Below, piece after piece: positions 1-5,106 of a stretch of DNA of 5,106 bases (its first letter is position 1; every line of letters begins with the position of its first letter). The DNA is from Chlamydiales bacterium (GTDB taxonomy: Bacteria; Chlamydiota; Chlamydiia; Chlamydiales; FEN-1388): NCBI GenBank assembly GCA_021372185.1, contig JAJFUY010000260.1, positions 1 through 5,106 on the forward strand, written 5' to 3'. The position numbers and the translations under genes are program-made. The notes under the pieces were generated by a model that was given only the letters and a program-made list of their open reading frames with translations, did no database searches and was not told the origin of the DNA.

Positions 1-387
1 GCTTGCAAAGATGCTGTCAACACGCTCTTGCCTAAATTTTAGACATACTTTACGCTTTTCTCTAAAGTATTTTGGTAGCCACATGGCCTTATAGACACTT
101 GATACATCAATGCGCTGGCACTTAAGAAACTTTAACACATACTTTCCATCAGCACTTTCAAAGTCAAAAAACTGGCGGCCCTGTCCTAAGTAGTGAACCG
201 GTTGATTGAGTGCTATACGGGCATCTTCCACGTTATAGGCACAGGCAAGAGCATCGTATTTCTTTTTAGGCCAAGTATGAAGGTGTATAGCACTTTCGTA
301 GAAGCCATCGTTAGCCTCTTCATAAAGCCAAACGCCGCCAGAAAGCACAACACAGCCAATAGCTATCCAAAAAAGAAATTTACGCAC
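1..387 (-). CDS. Membrane-anchored kinase-like protein, paralogue 2 (3' end outside window)
   Basis: The first 129 codons of a gene that continues past the left edge. I chose the GTG at 385-387: its product starts MRKFLFWIAIGCVVLSGGVW, which aligns with the N-terminus of the upstream paralogue, and a GAGG lies 9 nt upstream. No ATG fits. The GTG overlaps the end of the upstream gene by 8 nt (GTGCGTAA), so translation is probably coupled. Residues 4-21 form one hydrophobic segment after a short basic start, a signal anchor or uncleaved signal. A conserved NDGF follows at 26-29. Residues 62-93 match the paralogue at 22 of 32 positions. This block has a glycine-rich turn (YLGQG at 66-70), a FESADG hairpin and VLKF with Lys86, which resembles the ATP-binding N-lobe of protein kinases. 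The C-lobe equivalent is off the window. The function is unknown; kinase-like is an inference. Confidence 0.85.
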   Translation of the reverse strand, partial: MRKFLFWIAIGCVVLSGGVWLYEEANDGFYESAIHLHTWPKKKYDALACAYNVEDARIALNQPVHYLGQGRQFFDFESADGKYVLKFLKCQRIDVSSVYKAMWLPKYFREKRKVCLKFRQERVDSIFAS

Positions 388-1291
388 CCGCAAATGCCTC
401 AATCACTCTTTTTTGTTCTTTATCAAAGTGTGCTGCAAGGGGCGGATAACGCGCTGCCAACCATTTATAGAGCGGTTTTAAGCGTTTTAAGTCACTTGCA
501 AAGTGCTCTTTGGTTTTAATGCTTTCGCTTAGGATAAAACGGCCGGCATCAATATACATAGCTGCATTATCTGCAAATCCCACATTGTTTTTGTGGATGA
601 GTGCGCCATCTGTATCCAAAACACCTTTTACAGCAGTTTTTCTTAGCAGGTCAAACAGCTGATTAATGCGCTCCTTAGCCTCATCAATATTACCCTCTTT
701 CATAAGCTTCTTGATGGTAGGCTTCACAAATAGGGCTTTATGTTGCAGTACAAACTCAGTTTGGTCTAAGGGCACCTTATATTCATCTTCAAGTAAATCA
801 AAGAGTACCACATCTGGGTGTAGGTCTTTTGTCTTGTTGAGGTGCACATAGACAAGACCTGTCTCTTCAGGGATTTTTTCGTACGCAATTTTCAATGATT
901 CAAAAAGAAGATTTACGCGATCGCTTCTTTTTTTGCATTTTTTAGACTTTATATCACGCACCAAGCCGCAATCTGGTAGCCAATCATACAATACAGGCGG
1001 ATGTAGACGCTGGTGGCGCAGAAATTTAAGCACATACTGCCCGTCACTACTTTCAAAGGCAAAAAACTGAAAACCGCGGCCTAAATAGTAAAATGGCTGA
1101 GCCAGTATCTGGTTTACTTCCTGAATTTTTTTGTCTGTGGCGGGAATGTCCCAGGCATCATTGTTGGGCAATTGTGTAGAGATACGGCTTAAGCTAAAAC
1201 CATCATTTCGTTCTTTATAAAATGCATACCCCTTGTAGCCGATTGCCGCTACGATACACACACAGATACATTTGATTAAGAGATTGCGCAT
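380..1291 (-). CDS. Membrane-anchored kinase-like hypothetical protein, paralogue 1
   Basis: A complete 303-residue protein starting at ATG 1289-1291, with a weak GGGG about 7 nt upstream. Residues 4-19 are a hydrophobic anchor rich in Cys, Ile and Val, so the rest probably sits outside the inner membrane. NDGF follows at 29-32. The domain from about 65 to 290 can be read as a remote protein-kinase-like fold: glycine-rich turn YLGRG at 69-73, FAFES at 78-82, turn SDGQ, then VLKF with Lys89 in the place of the ATP-binding lysine. A hinge-like EFVLQ follows at 179-183. A helix at about 203-222 leads to LDTDG (225-229), Asn234/Asn235, and YIDAG (246-250), where Asp248 could replace the DFG aspartate. 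There is no HRD motif, so activity is doubtful. I recall similar proteins from chlamydia-like bacteria, always as hypotheticals. It is the first gene of a tandem pair with its paralogue, and the 8-nt overlap implies one transcript. Confidence 0.88.
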   Translation of the reverse strand: MRNLLIKCICVCIVAAIGYKGYAFYKERNDGFSLSRISTQLPNNDAWDIPATDKKIQEVNQILAQPFYYLGRGFQFFAFESSDGQYVLKFLRHQRLHPPVLYDWLPDCGLVRDIKSKKCKKRSDRVNLLFESLKIAYEKIPEETGLVYVHLNKTKDLHPDVVLFDLLEDEYKVPLDQTEFVLQHKALFVKPTIKKLMKEGNIDEAKERINQLFDLLRKTAVKGVLDTDGALIHKNNVGFADNAAMYIDAGRFILSESIKTKEHFASDLKRLKPLYKWLAARYPPLAAHFDKEQKRVIEAFAGA

Positions 1292-1321
1292 AAAATGCCC
1301 CGAGAAAATTTACACCGGAAA

Positions 1322-1350
1322 ATCATAGCCTATCATCCCCAATTTATAAA
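1322..1350 (-). promoter_or_regulatory. Putative sigma-70-type promoter for the kinase-like pair
   Basis: Read on the minus strand, TTTATA (1345-1350; 4 of 6 to the -35 consensus) is followed after exactly 17 nt by TATGAT (1322-1327; 5 of 6 to the -10 consensus). Transcription would begin near 1315, giving a leader of about 25 nt before the ATG at 1291. It lies between the palindrome and the gene, where a promoter is expected. The call rests on motif match and spacing only. Confidence 0.4.
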
Positions 1351-1380
1351 AGCGAGTATTGCTGCACAGGATTTTGTCTT

Positions 1381-1581
1381 AGAGTCCGGAGGACGACTGA
1401 ACGAAGCCCACAGTGACCGAAGGGAACGGTGGGAATAGAATATCTAAGAAAGAGAGCCCGGCTGAGGGCGATTGAATCACGAGATTGAATCGCACTCAGC
1501 CGGGCTCTAATGAGCTTTTTTACCTGTTCCCACAGTTCCCTGCGGTCACTGTGGGCTTCGTTCAGTCGTCCTCCGGACTCT
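1381..1581. repeat. 201-bp foldback palindrome with nested hairpin (MITE- or REP-like element)
   Basis: Arm 1381-1438 is the reverse complement of arm 1524-1581 at 55 of 58 positions, with the outermost 39 bases (1381-1419 against 1543-1581) identical. Differences are at 1420, 1428 and 1436, the last a G-U wobble in RNA. The centre carries a second stem (1454-1478 with 1483-1507, 23 of 25 pairs, loop ACGA) on the same axis of symmetry, so almost the whole element folds back. Each arm also holds its own small hairpin around CCCACAGT. The minus-strand epimerase gene ends inside the right arm, with its TGA at 1562-1564. There is no transposase gene and no obvious target-site duplication. It may be a non-autonomous mobile repeat, a REP-type repeat, or an oversized transcription-stopping structure. 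The symmetry is read directly from the sequence; the nature of the element is inference. Confidence 0.85.
1446..1521. terminator. Central GC-rich hairpin, possible bidirectional transcription stop
   Basis: The stem AGAGCCCGGCTGAG...CTCAGCCGGGCTCT pairs across 1453-1508. Beyond a 6-nt bulge (1509-1514), an A-rich segment (1446-1452) can pair with CTTTTTT (1515-1521). On the plus strand the T-run at 1516-1521 follows the stem by 8 nt. On the minus strand the stem is followed by CTTTCTT. It lies just after the minus-strand photolyase-epimerase operon, where a terminator is expected, but neither side has a textbook uridine tract directly after the stem. Confidence 0.4.
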
Positions 1582-2374
1582 CGTTCAAATTTTTTAGAGC
1601 GTCTACTAATGTATCATGTTGGAAATGATAGCCTTGCTGACGAAGCTTTTGCGGGTAGGCGTTGGTGTTAGAGAGAAGGACTTCTTCAGCCATCTCGCCT
1701 AATACTGCCTTGAGAAGCCATGCTGGCGCCCTTAGGAATACTGGCTTGTTAACCGCTTTTGCCAGTGCTTCAGTAAATTCACGGTTGGTGACGCTGTTTG
1801 GGGCGCATATGTCTATTGGACCGCTCACATCATGTGCTATACAAAAGTCAACGATTGTCAGTAGATCAACCATGCTTACCCAGCTCATCATTTGATTGCC
1901 CGATCCCAATACTGCTCCTAGACCCAACCTAAAAGGCGTAAGCATCATTTTGAGTGCCCCGCCTTTTGGTGTGAGCACCATGGCAAAGCGCATGTTTACT
2001 ACCCGGCACACCCCTTTGGCTCTGTTTGCTTCTTCTTCCCACCTGTGGCAGACATCAGCTAAAAAGCCTTGATTGCCATAATATCCGGTAGCGGATGCTG
2101 ACAAGAAGAGTTTAGGAGGCTTGGAACTTGCTTGTATGGCATCTACAATGTTTCTTGTTGTATCTATGCGGCTTGTGAGTATTCTTTCTTTTTTAAATTT
2201 GGTCCAGTAGCCGTTGATAGACTCTCCTGCCAAGTTTATGACCACATCAAAGCCATCTATCACTAAAGGCGCCCCTCTTTTTTGAGCAAGTACGTGGTGG
2301 CCCTTGCCTACAAGATAGGGTAAAAGTTCAGATCCAATAGTACCGGATGCGCCACAGATGAGAATTTTAGTCAT
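1562..2374 (-). CDS. TIGR01777/YfcH-type SDR family epimerase
   Basis: A 270-residue NAD(P)-binding protein of the extended SDR group known as TIGR01777 (E. coli YfcH, SulA-like epimerase). The true substrate of this family is not established. The Rossmann motif GASGTIG is at 8-14, NLAGESI at 47-53 and SASATGYYG at 92-100, where the SDR active-site serine and tyrosine sit. FLADVCHRWEEEA is at 104-116 and GLGAVLGSGNQMMSW at 151-165. The C-terminal DUF1731-like part contains GEMAEEVLLS at 226-235. It is shorter than the usual ~295 residues: about 13 residues are missing after GYYG, and the segment after the first beta strand is also short. The start ATG overlaps the photolyase stop by 8 nt (ATGACTAA), with a weak GAGATG upstream, so it is translated from the photolyase mRNA. 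The last residues (ESPEDD) and the stop are encoded by the arm of the adjacent palindrome. Confidence 0.93.
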   Translation of the reverse strand: MTKILICGASGTIGSELLPYLVGKGHHVLAQKRGAPLVIDGFDVVINLAGESINGYWTKFKKERILTSRIDTTRNIVDAIQASSKPPKLFLSASATGYYGNQGFLADVCHRWEEEANRAKGVCRVVNMRFAMVLTPKGGALKMMLTPFRLGLGAVLGSGNQMMSWVSMVDLLTIVDFCIAHDVSGPIDICAPNSVTNREFTEALAKAVNKPVFLRAPAWLLKAVLGEMAEEVLLSNTNAYPQKLRQQGYHFQHDTLVDALKNLNESPEDD

Positions 2375-3704
2375 TTTTCATCTCTTGATAGGCCTCTAGC
2401 GCCCTCATACGAGCAAAATCTAAGTCAACCATAGGTGCCGGGTACCCTTTTACATGAAAGCTGCCTGGATTATGTAAACTCTTGGCATCAATATCATGAA
2501 GTTCTGGTAGCCAGTGTTTAATATACCTAGCCTCAGGATCAATTTTTTGCCCTTCAAGCGCTGGATTGGTAACCTGATAGTAACTAACTGAATCTGTGCT
2601 AAATCCGCTTACCATCTGCCAACCAAGGGTATTCGTTGCTATGTCCGCATCAAAGAATTTTTCCCAAAACCAGGCCTCACCTTGCTGCCAAGAAATGAGC
2701 AACTGTTTCACTAAAAACGACCCCACTATCACTCTAAGATCATGAGGCATCCAACCTGTTGCCAATAATTCTCTCATGGCAGCATCTACAATAGGAATGC
2801 CTGTGTGACCCTCTTGCCACAATGCAAGCTGCTCAGGATCTGTTCTCCAAGGAAATGACTCAAATTCTGGGTTAAGGGGGTGTTTGAGTATCGATGGAAA
2901 GTAAAAGAGAAGATGTATAGCAAAATCACGCAAGATAAGCTCTTTATAAAAAGCCTCATGATCTTGAACACTTTTTGCTACATGCCTTACCGATAGTTCT
3001 CCAAAATGCAGATGCGCTGACAGCCTAGATGTGCTATCAAAAGAACTTCCGTAGCTTGCAAGTGAGCACTTTATAAATTTTGCTAATGCAGCATCTGCCC
3101 CTTTTTCTCCTGGCTGCCAGATATCTAGTGCTGGATTTTTGGTTAACAGAGACAAGCCCGACAAGCACTCACCTTGCACACTACCCGTATAATGGTTGAT
3201 TGTAGTGCACGTAGGGATACAAGGCTGCACTTCCTGCTGCTGCAGGCTTTTATAAAAGGAGGTAAAGACACGGTATGTCGAATCAGCACTCGGGCCCGTT
3301 TGACAAGGCTCAAAAAGCACATTTCCGATAAATGTCTCTACAGTAATGCCATTTGCTACAAGTGCTTCTTGAACTTCTCTGTCTTTTACTACGTAATGTG
3401 GCTCGTAGCGCCTATTCCAGTAGACTGTTTGCGCACTAGATTCTTGAATAAGCTTTTGTAGTACATCCAGCCACTTACCCTTCTTTAAGATAAGCTTTTT
3501 ATCAATGCTCTCTGAAAATGCGCCAAGAGAATCATGAAGCCACGCTCGAGAGGCACCTCCAGGAAAATAGGGCTCTTCTTCATCTTCTGACCAGATATAA
3601 CAGACAATAACGGGCCTGCCTGTAGCGCAGGCAGCATAAAGGGCTGGGTTGTCATTGAGTCGTAAATCATTTCGGAGCCATACGATGCAAGGATGACTTT
3701 CCAT
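2367..3704 (-). CDS. phrB: Deoxyribodipyrimidine photolyase (class I, cryptochrome/photolyase family)
   Basis: A 445-residue flavoprotein. The family uses blue light and FADH- to split UV-induced pyrimidine dimers. I chose the ATG at 3702-3704: it gives the standard start (IVWLRNDLRLNDNPAL, 7-22) and has GGAGG 6 nt upstream. An in-frame extension up to 3767 has no family similarity. The antenna (alpha/beta) domain covers about 5-130 and the FAD-binding helical domain about 200-440. FAD-site motifs are TSRLSAHLHFGELS (225-238), Arg324, Asp352, Asp354 and Asn358. The electron-transfer tryptophans are present as Trp286, Trp339 and Trp362. Glu255 matches the catalytic Glu274 of E. coli PhrB. Several lesion-pocket residues differ: Trp277 is Leu258, Trp384 is Met364, Asn341 is His321, Arg342 is Asp322 and Met345 is Val325. 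The protein is certainly of this family; repair of cyclobutane dimers is likely but not assured. It is the first gene of an operon with the SDR. Confidence 0.95.
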   Translation of the reverse strand: MESHPCIVWLRNDLRLNDNPALYAACATGRPVIVCYIWSEDEEEPYFPGGASRAWLHDSLGAFSESIDKKLILKKGKWLDVLQKLIQESSAQTVYWNRRYEPHYVVKDREVQEALVANGITVETFIGNVLFEPCQTGPSADSTYRVFTSFYKSLQQQEVQPCIPTCTTINHYTGSVQGECLSGLSLLTKNPALDIWQPGEKGADAALAKFIKCSLASYGSSFDSTSRLSAHLHFGELSVRHVAKSVQDHEAFYKELILRDFAIHLLFYFPSILKHPLNPEFESFPWRTDPEQLALWQEGHTGIPIVDAAMRELLATGWMPHDLRVIVGSFLVKQLLISWQQGEAWFWEKFFDADIATNTLGWQMVSGFSTDSVSYYQVTNPALEGQKIDPEARYIKHWLPELHDIDAKSLHNPGSFHVKGYPAPMVDLDFARMRALEAYQEMKND

Positions 3705-3710
3705 AGACAA

Positions 3711-3715
3711 CCTCC
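3711..3715 (-). promoter_or_regulatory. Strong Shine-Dalgarno that fixes the photolyase start
   Basis: On the minus strand GGAGG is preceded by a run of A and followed after 6 nt (TTGTCT) by the ATG at 3704. It is the best ribosome binding site in the window. It lies inside the longer open frame that starts at 3767 and rules that upstream start out. Confidence 0.85.
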
Positions 3716-3810
3716 TTTTTTTGTATTCTGCCTTAAACCGTAGATGCATACAAATAAAATCCTTCAACCAATCAAAAAATATATTTATATCATTTTAATA
3801 ATCAATTAGT

Positions 3811-3816
3811 TATAAT
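3811..3816 (+). promoter_or_regulatory. Putative -10 element for the LRR gene in the AT-rich divergent region
   Basis: The 142 nt between the photolyase start (3704) and the LRR gene start (3847) is strongly AT-rich and must drive both divergent units. A perfect TATAAT lies at 3811-3816, 30 nt before the LRR start codon. No convincing -35 is found at 16-18 nt spacing (TATCAT at 3788-3793 is poor). I found no clean promoter pair for the photolyase direction and no clear operator palindrome. Confidence 0.35.
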
Positions 3817-3846
3817 TCGTCATAATTAATATAAATAAGGCAAATT

Positions 3847-4518
3847 ATGAATAACATTAGTTCTTACATAACATTAAATTCAAACGTACAGCTTCAGGAT
3901 AAAACTACAGCAAATCAAACACTACAAGAAATCCTTTTGAAGACTTGGGAATCTGAAAAAAAGGTGTTTACCCAACTATATGTAGCAAATACTCAGGTAA
4001 GTGGTAGCGCACTATGCCTATTTACCAACACAACAGAAGTTCTTAAAAAACCTCTTAGAAAACTACAAGTACTTGATCTTTCAAATACCAATGCGTCTAC
4101 AACGATGTTTCACAACTTGCACCAGTTTCCAAATCTAGAAACAGTTGTATTAAATAACTGCAAAAACATGGATCTTGACGGTCTCCCAGTTGAAAATAAA
4201 AAAGTATCCCTACCCAAGAAACTTCAAACACTCTCTATAGTTGGCACTAAAATTTCTTCTATTTGCCTCGATCAAATTCTGAAGCACATCCCAAGCCTTC
4301 AAACTCTACACTGCACTCTAGATTTACAGGGACATGGAAAGCAAGTTGTTGTACTTACTAGAACTAAAAGCAGCTGGAATGTCACTTTTGATGGCAAAAG
4401 GTGCAATACTCTCGTTTCTCAAAACGAGCCATTTTATTCCACGCTAAACCCTGTATCTCCTTATGAAATACTAGAAGCTGCCCTTAAACGACAAGGCGAC
4501 CTCGAAAAAATAAAGTAA
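3847..4518 (+). CDS. Leucine-rich-repeat-like protein, possible effector
   Basis: A complete 223-residue protein, with ATG at 3847 and AAGG 6 nt upstream (3837-3840). There is no signal peptide or membrane segment, so it is cytosolic or exported by a leaderless route. Residues 41-160 hold about four and a half degenerate leucine-rich repeats of 24-29 residues, each starting with an LxxLxLxxT-like strand: FTQLYVANT (41-49), LQVLDLSNT (73-81), LETVVLNNC (97-105), LQTLSIVGT (126-134) and LQTLHCTL (151-158). The length and the Asn/Thr/Cys after the strand resemble ribonuclease-inhibitor or cysteine-containing LRRs, the type common in eukaryotes and in effectors of intracellular bacteria. The N-terminal 40 and C-terminal 60 residues match nothing I recognise. 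It appears more AT-rich than the minus-strand genes, which may point to separate origin. The LRR call is from spacing and residue pattern; the effector role is inference. Confidence 0.82.
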   Translation: MNNISSYITLNSNVQLQDKTTANQTLQEILLKTWESEKKVFTQLYVANTQVSGSALCLFTNTTEVLKKPLRKLQVLDLSNTNASTTMFHNLHQFPNLETVVLNNCKNMDLDGLPVENKKVSLPKKLQTLSIVGTKISSICLDQILKHIPSLQTLHCTLDLQGHGKQVVVLTRTKSSWNVTFDGKRCNTLVSQNEPFYSTLNPVSPYEILEAALKRQGDLEKIK

Positions 4519-4530
4519 ATAAAATCTATT

Positions 4531-4570
4531 CCATGTATGTGTTGGTTTTCTTAAACCAAGGCATACATGG
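4531..4570 (+). promoter_or_regulatory. Hairpin enclosing ribosome binding site and start codon of the next gene
   Basis: Positions 4531-4539 pair with 4562-4570 (9 bp), 4542-4548 pair with 4553-4559 (7 bp), and the loop is TCTT (4549-4552). Between the two stems lie a U-G wobble (4540/4561) and one G-G mismatch (4541/4560). The Shine-Dalgarno AAGG (4558-4561) and the ATG (4567-4569) of the downstream gene both lie in the 3' arm. In mRNA the stem would hide the start site, as in RNA thermometers or other translational switches. No T-run follows on the plus strand, so it does not look like an intrinsic terminator for the LRR gene. Confidence 0.6.
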
Positions 4571-5106
4571 TCACGCGCATCATACAGTCATTATTTGTTC
4601 TACTGAGCCTTCTCATCGTGCTCGTTGCATGTGGGCCAATGCTGCTCTCAATATATCCCGTAAACCAGTATGCACTTAGTTGGGTAAATGCTCAGATACC
4701 CCAAAAGCTACAAGCTGAGAGCATTCACGTAAGCTGGTTTGATGGTATTACCATTCAAGGACTTGCCATTAAGGACCCTCAAGGAAAGCCTTTAGTACAT
4801 TTTGACACTCTACATACAACTGTAGACCTTGTTTCTCTTGTAAAAGAACATAAAATTGTAGCTACCATTGAGGCAAAATCACCAGAACTTGCGCCTTTAG
4901 GCAACACCCTAAAAGCAAGTATCCAATGTAATGTAGTAAATAGTACTACAGGCCCATTTGAGGTGCATATACAAAGCCCGCTATTTACCGGTGAAACCTC
5001 ATGCATGATAACAAATGGCTCTCTCACCTTAGAAAAACCACTTACTGCCCAGTACACGCTCTTGGCTGATATGGGGGCACGTTCAACCAAGCCAATAGAG
5101 CTCACA
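4567..5106 (+). CDS. Exported or membrane-anchored AsmA/TamB-like protein (N-terminal part only)
   Basis: The first 180 codons of a gene that continues past the right edge. The ATG at 4567 has AAGG 5 nt upstream. It gives a good export signal: MVTR, then a hydrophobic stretch at 5-21 (IIQSLFVLLSLLIVLVA), then Cys22. LVAC fits a lipobox, so it may be a lipoprotein, although the segment could equally be an uncleaved anchor. Residues 53-90 carry IHVSWFDGITIQGLAIKDPQG followed by beta-rich sequence, the pattern at the start of AsmA/TamB-like envelope proteins, which span the periplasm and take part in lipid transfer or outer-membrane assembly. The rest to 180 is beta-strand-rich and unrecognised. 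It starts 48 nt after the LRR gene and may share its transcript. Its start is covered by a hairpin. The coding call is firm; the family is tentative because most of the protein is missing. Confidence 0.8.
   Translation, partial: MVTRIIQSLFVLLSLLIVLVACGPMLLSIYPVNQYALSWVNAQIPQKLQAESIHVSWFDGITIQGLAIKDPQGKPLVHFDTLHTTVDLVSLVKEHKIVATIEAKSPELAPLGNTLKASIQCNVVNSTTGPFEVHIQSPLFTGETSCMITNGSLTLEKPLTAQYTLLADMGARSTKPIELT

Noticed and set aside
193..519. Open frame of 108 codons on the plus strand
   Set aside because: It lies opposite the two kinase-like genes, which show paralogue similarity and a good overlap junction on the minus strand. The translated product has no recognisable features.
1381..1581. 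CRISPR array or insertion sequence
   Set aside because: There are two inverted arms and one central stem, not direct repeats with spacers. At 201 bp there is no room for a transposase, and none is found.
1662..1895. Plus-strand open frame inside the epimerase region
   Set aside because: It is a shadow of the well-supported minus-strand SDR gene, whose motifs run through this segment.
3705..3767. In-frame 21-residue N-terminal extension of the photolyase
   Set aside because: It precedes the standard photolyase start, has no family similarity, and contains the GGAGG ribosome binding site of the downstream ATG.
4531..4570. Intrinsic terminator after the LRR gene
   Set aside because: No T-run follows on the plus strand, and the 3' arm contains the start site of the next gene. 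The minus-strand side is T-rich, but no minus-strand gene ends there.
4779..5105. Open frame of 108 codons on the minus strand
   Set aside because: It is antisense to the plus-strand gene starting at 4567, which has a ribosome binding site, an export signal and a family-like motif.

Overview
The window reads as a stretch of chromosome from a low-to-moderate GC bacterium, probably a host-associated one. My best guess is an environmental member of the Chlamydiota. The reasons are the tandem family of small membrane-anchored proteins with the signature YLGxGxQxxxFxSxDGxYVLKF, which I associate with chlamydia-like bacteria, and the presence of a short leucine-rich-repeat protein of eukaryote-like type. 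This assignment is an inference. No rRNA, tRNA, CRISPR array, transposase or plasmid gene is present.

Layout. Positions 1-1291, minus strand: two tandem paralogues, each with an N-terminal membrane anchor and a domain that looks like a remote protein-kinase-like fold. The downstream copy runs off the left edge. They overlap by 8 nt and share a plausible promoter just upstream of 1291. Positions 1292-1561: a 270-nt gap dominated by a 201-bp foldback palindrome (1381-1581) with a second hairpin nested in its centre. Positions 1562-3704, minus strand: an operon of a class I photolyase (first) and a TIGR01777/YfcH-type SDR epimerase (second), again overlapping by 8 nt. The epimerase stop codon lies inside the right arm of the palindrome. 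Positions 3705-3846: an AT-rich divergent control region. Positions 3847-4518, plus strand: a 223-residue leucine-rich-repeat-like protein. Positions 4567-5106, plus strand: the first 180 codons of an exported or membrane-anchored protein resembling the start of AsmA/TamB-like proteins. Its ribosome binding site and start codon are both buried in a 40-nt hairpin.

The photolyase repairs UV-damaged DNA using light, which fits a bacterium with an extracellular stage exposed to light. The co-transcribed SDR has no firm biochemical role. The kinase-like pair, the LRR protein and the AsmA-like protein look like envelope or host-interaction functions, but no direct evidence ties them together. The best candidates for something undescribed are the membrane-anchored kinase-like tandem family, the foldback element that supplies the stop codon of a neighbouring gene, and the hairpin covering the start of the last gene.
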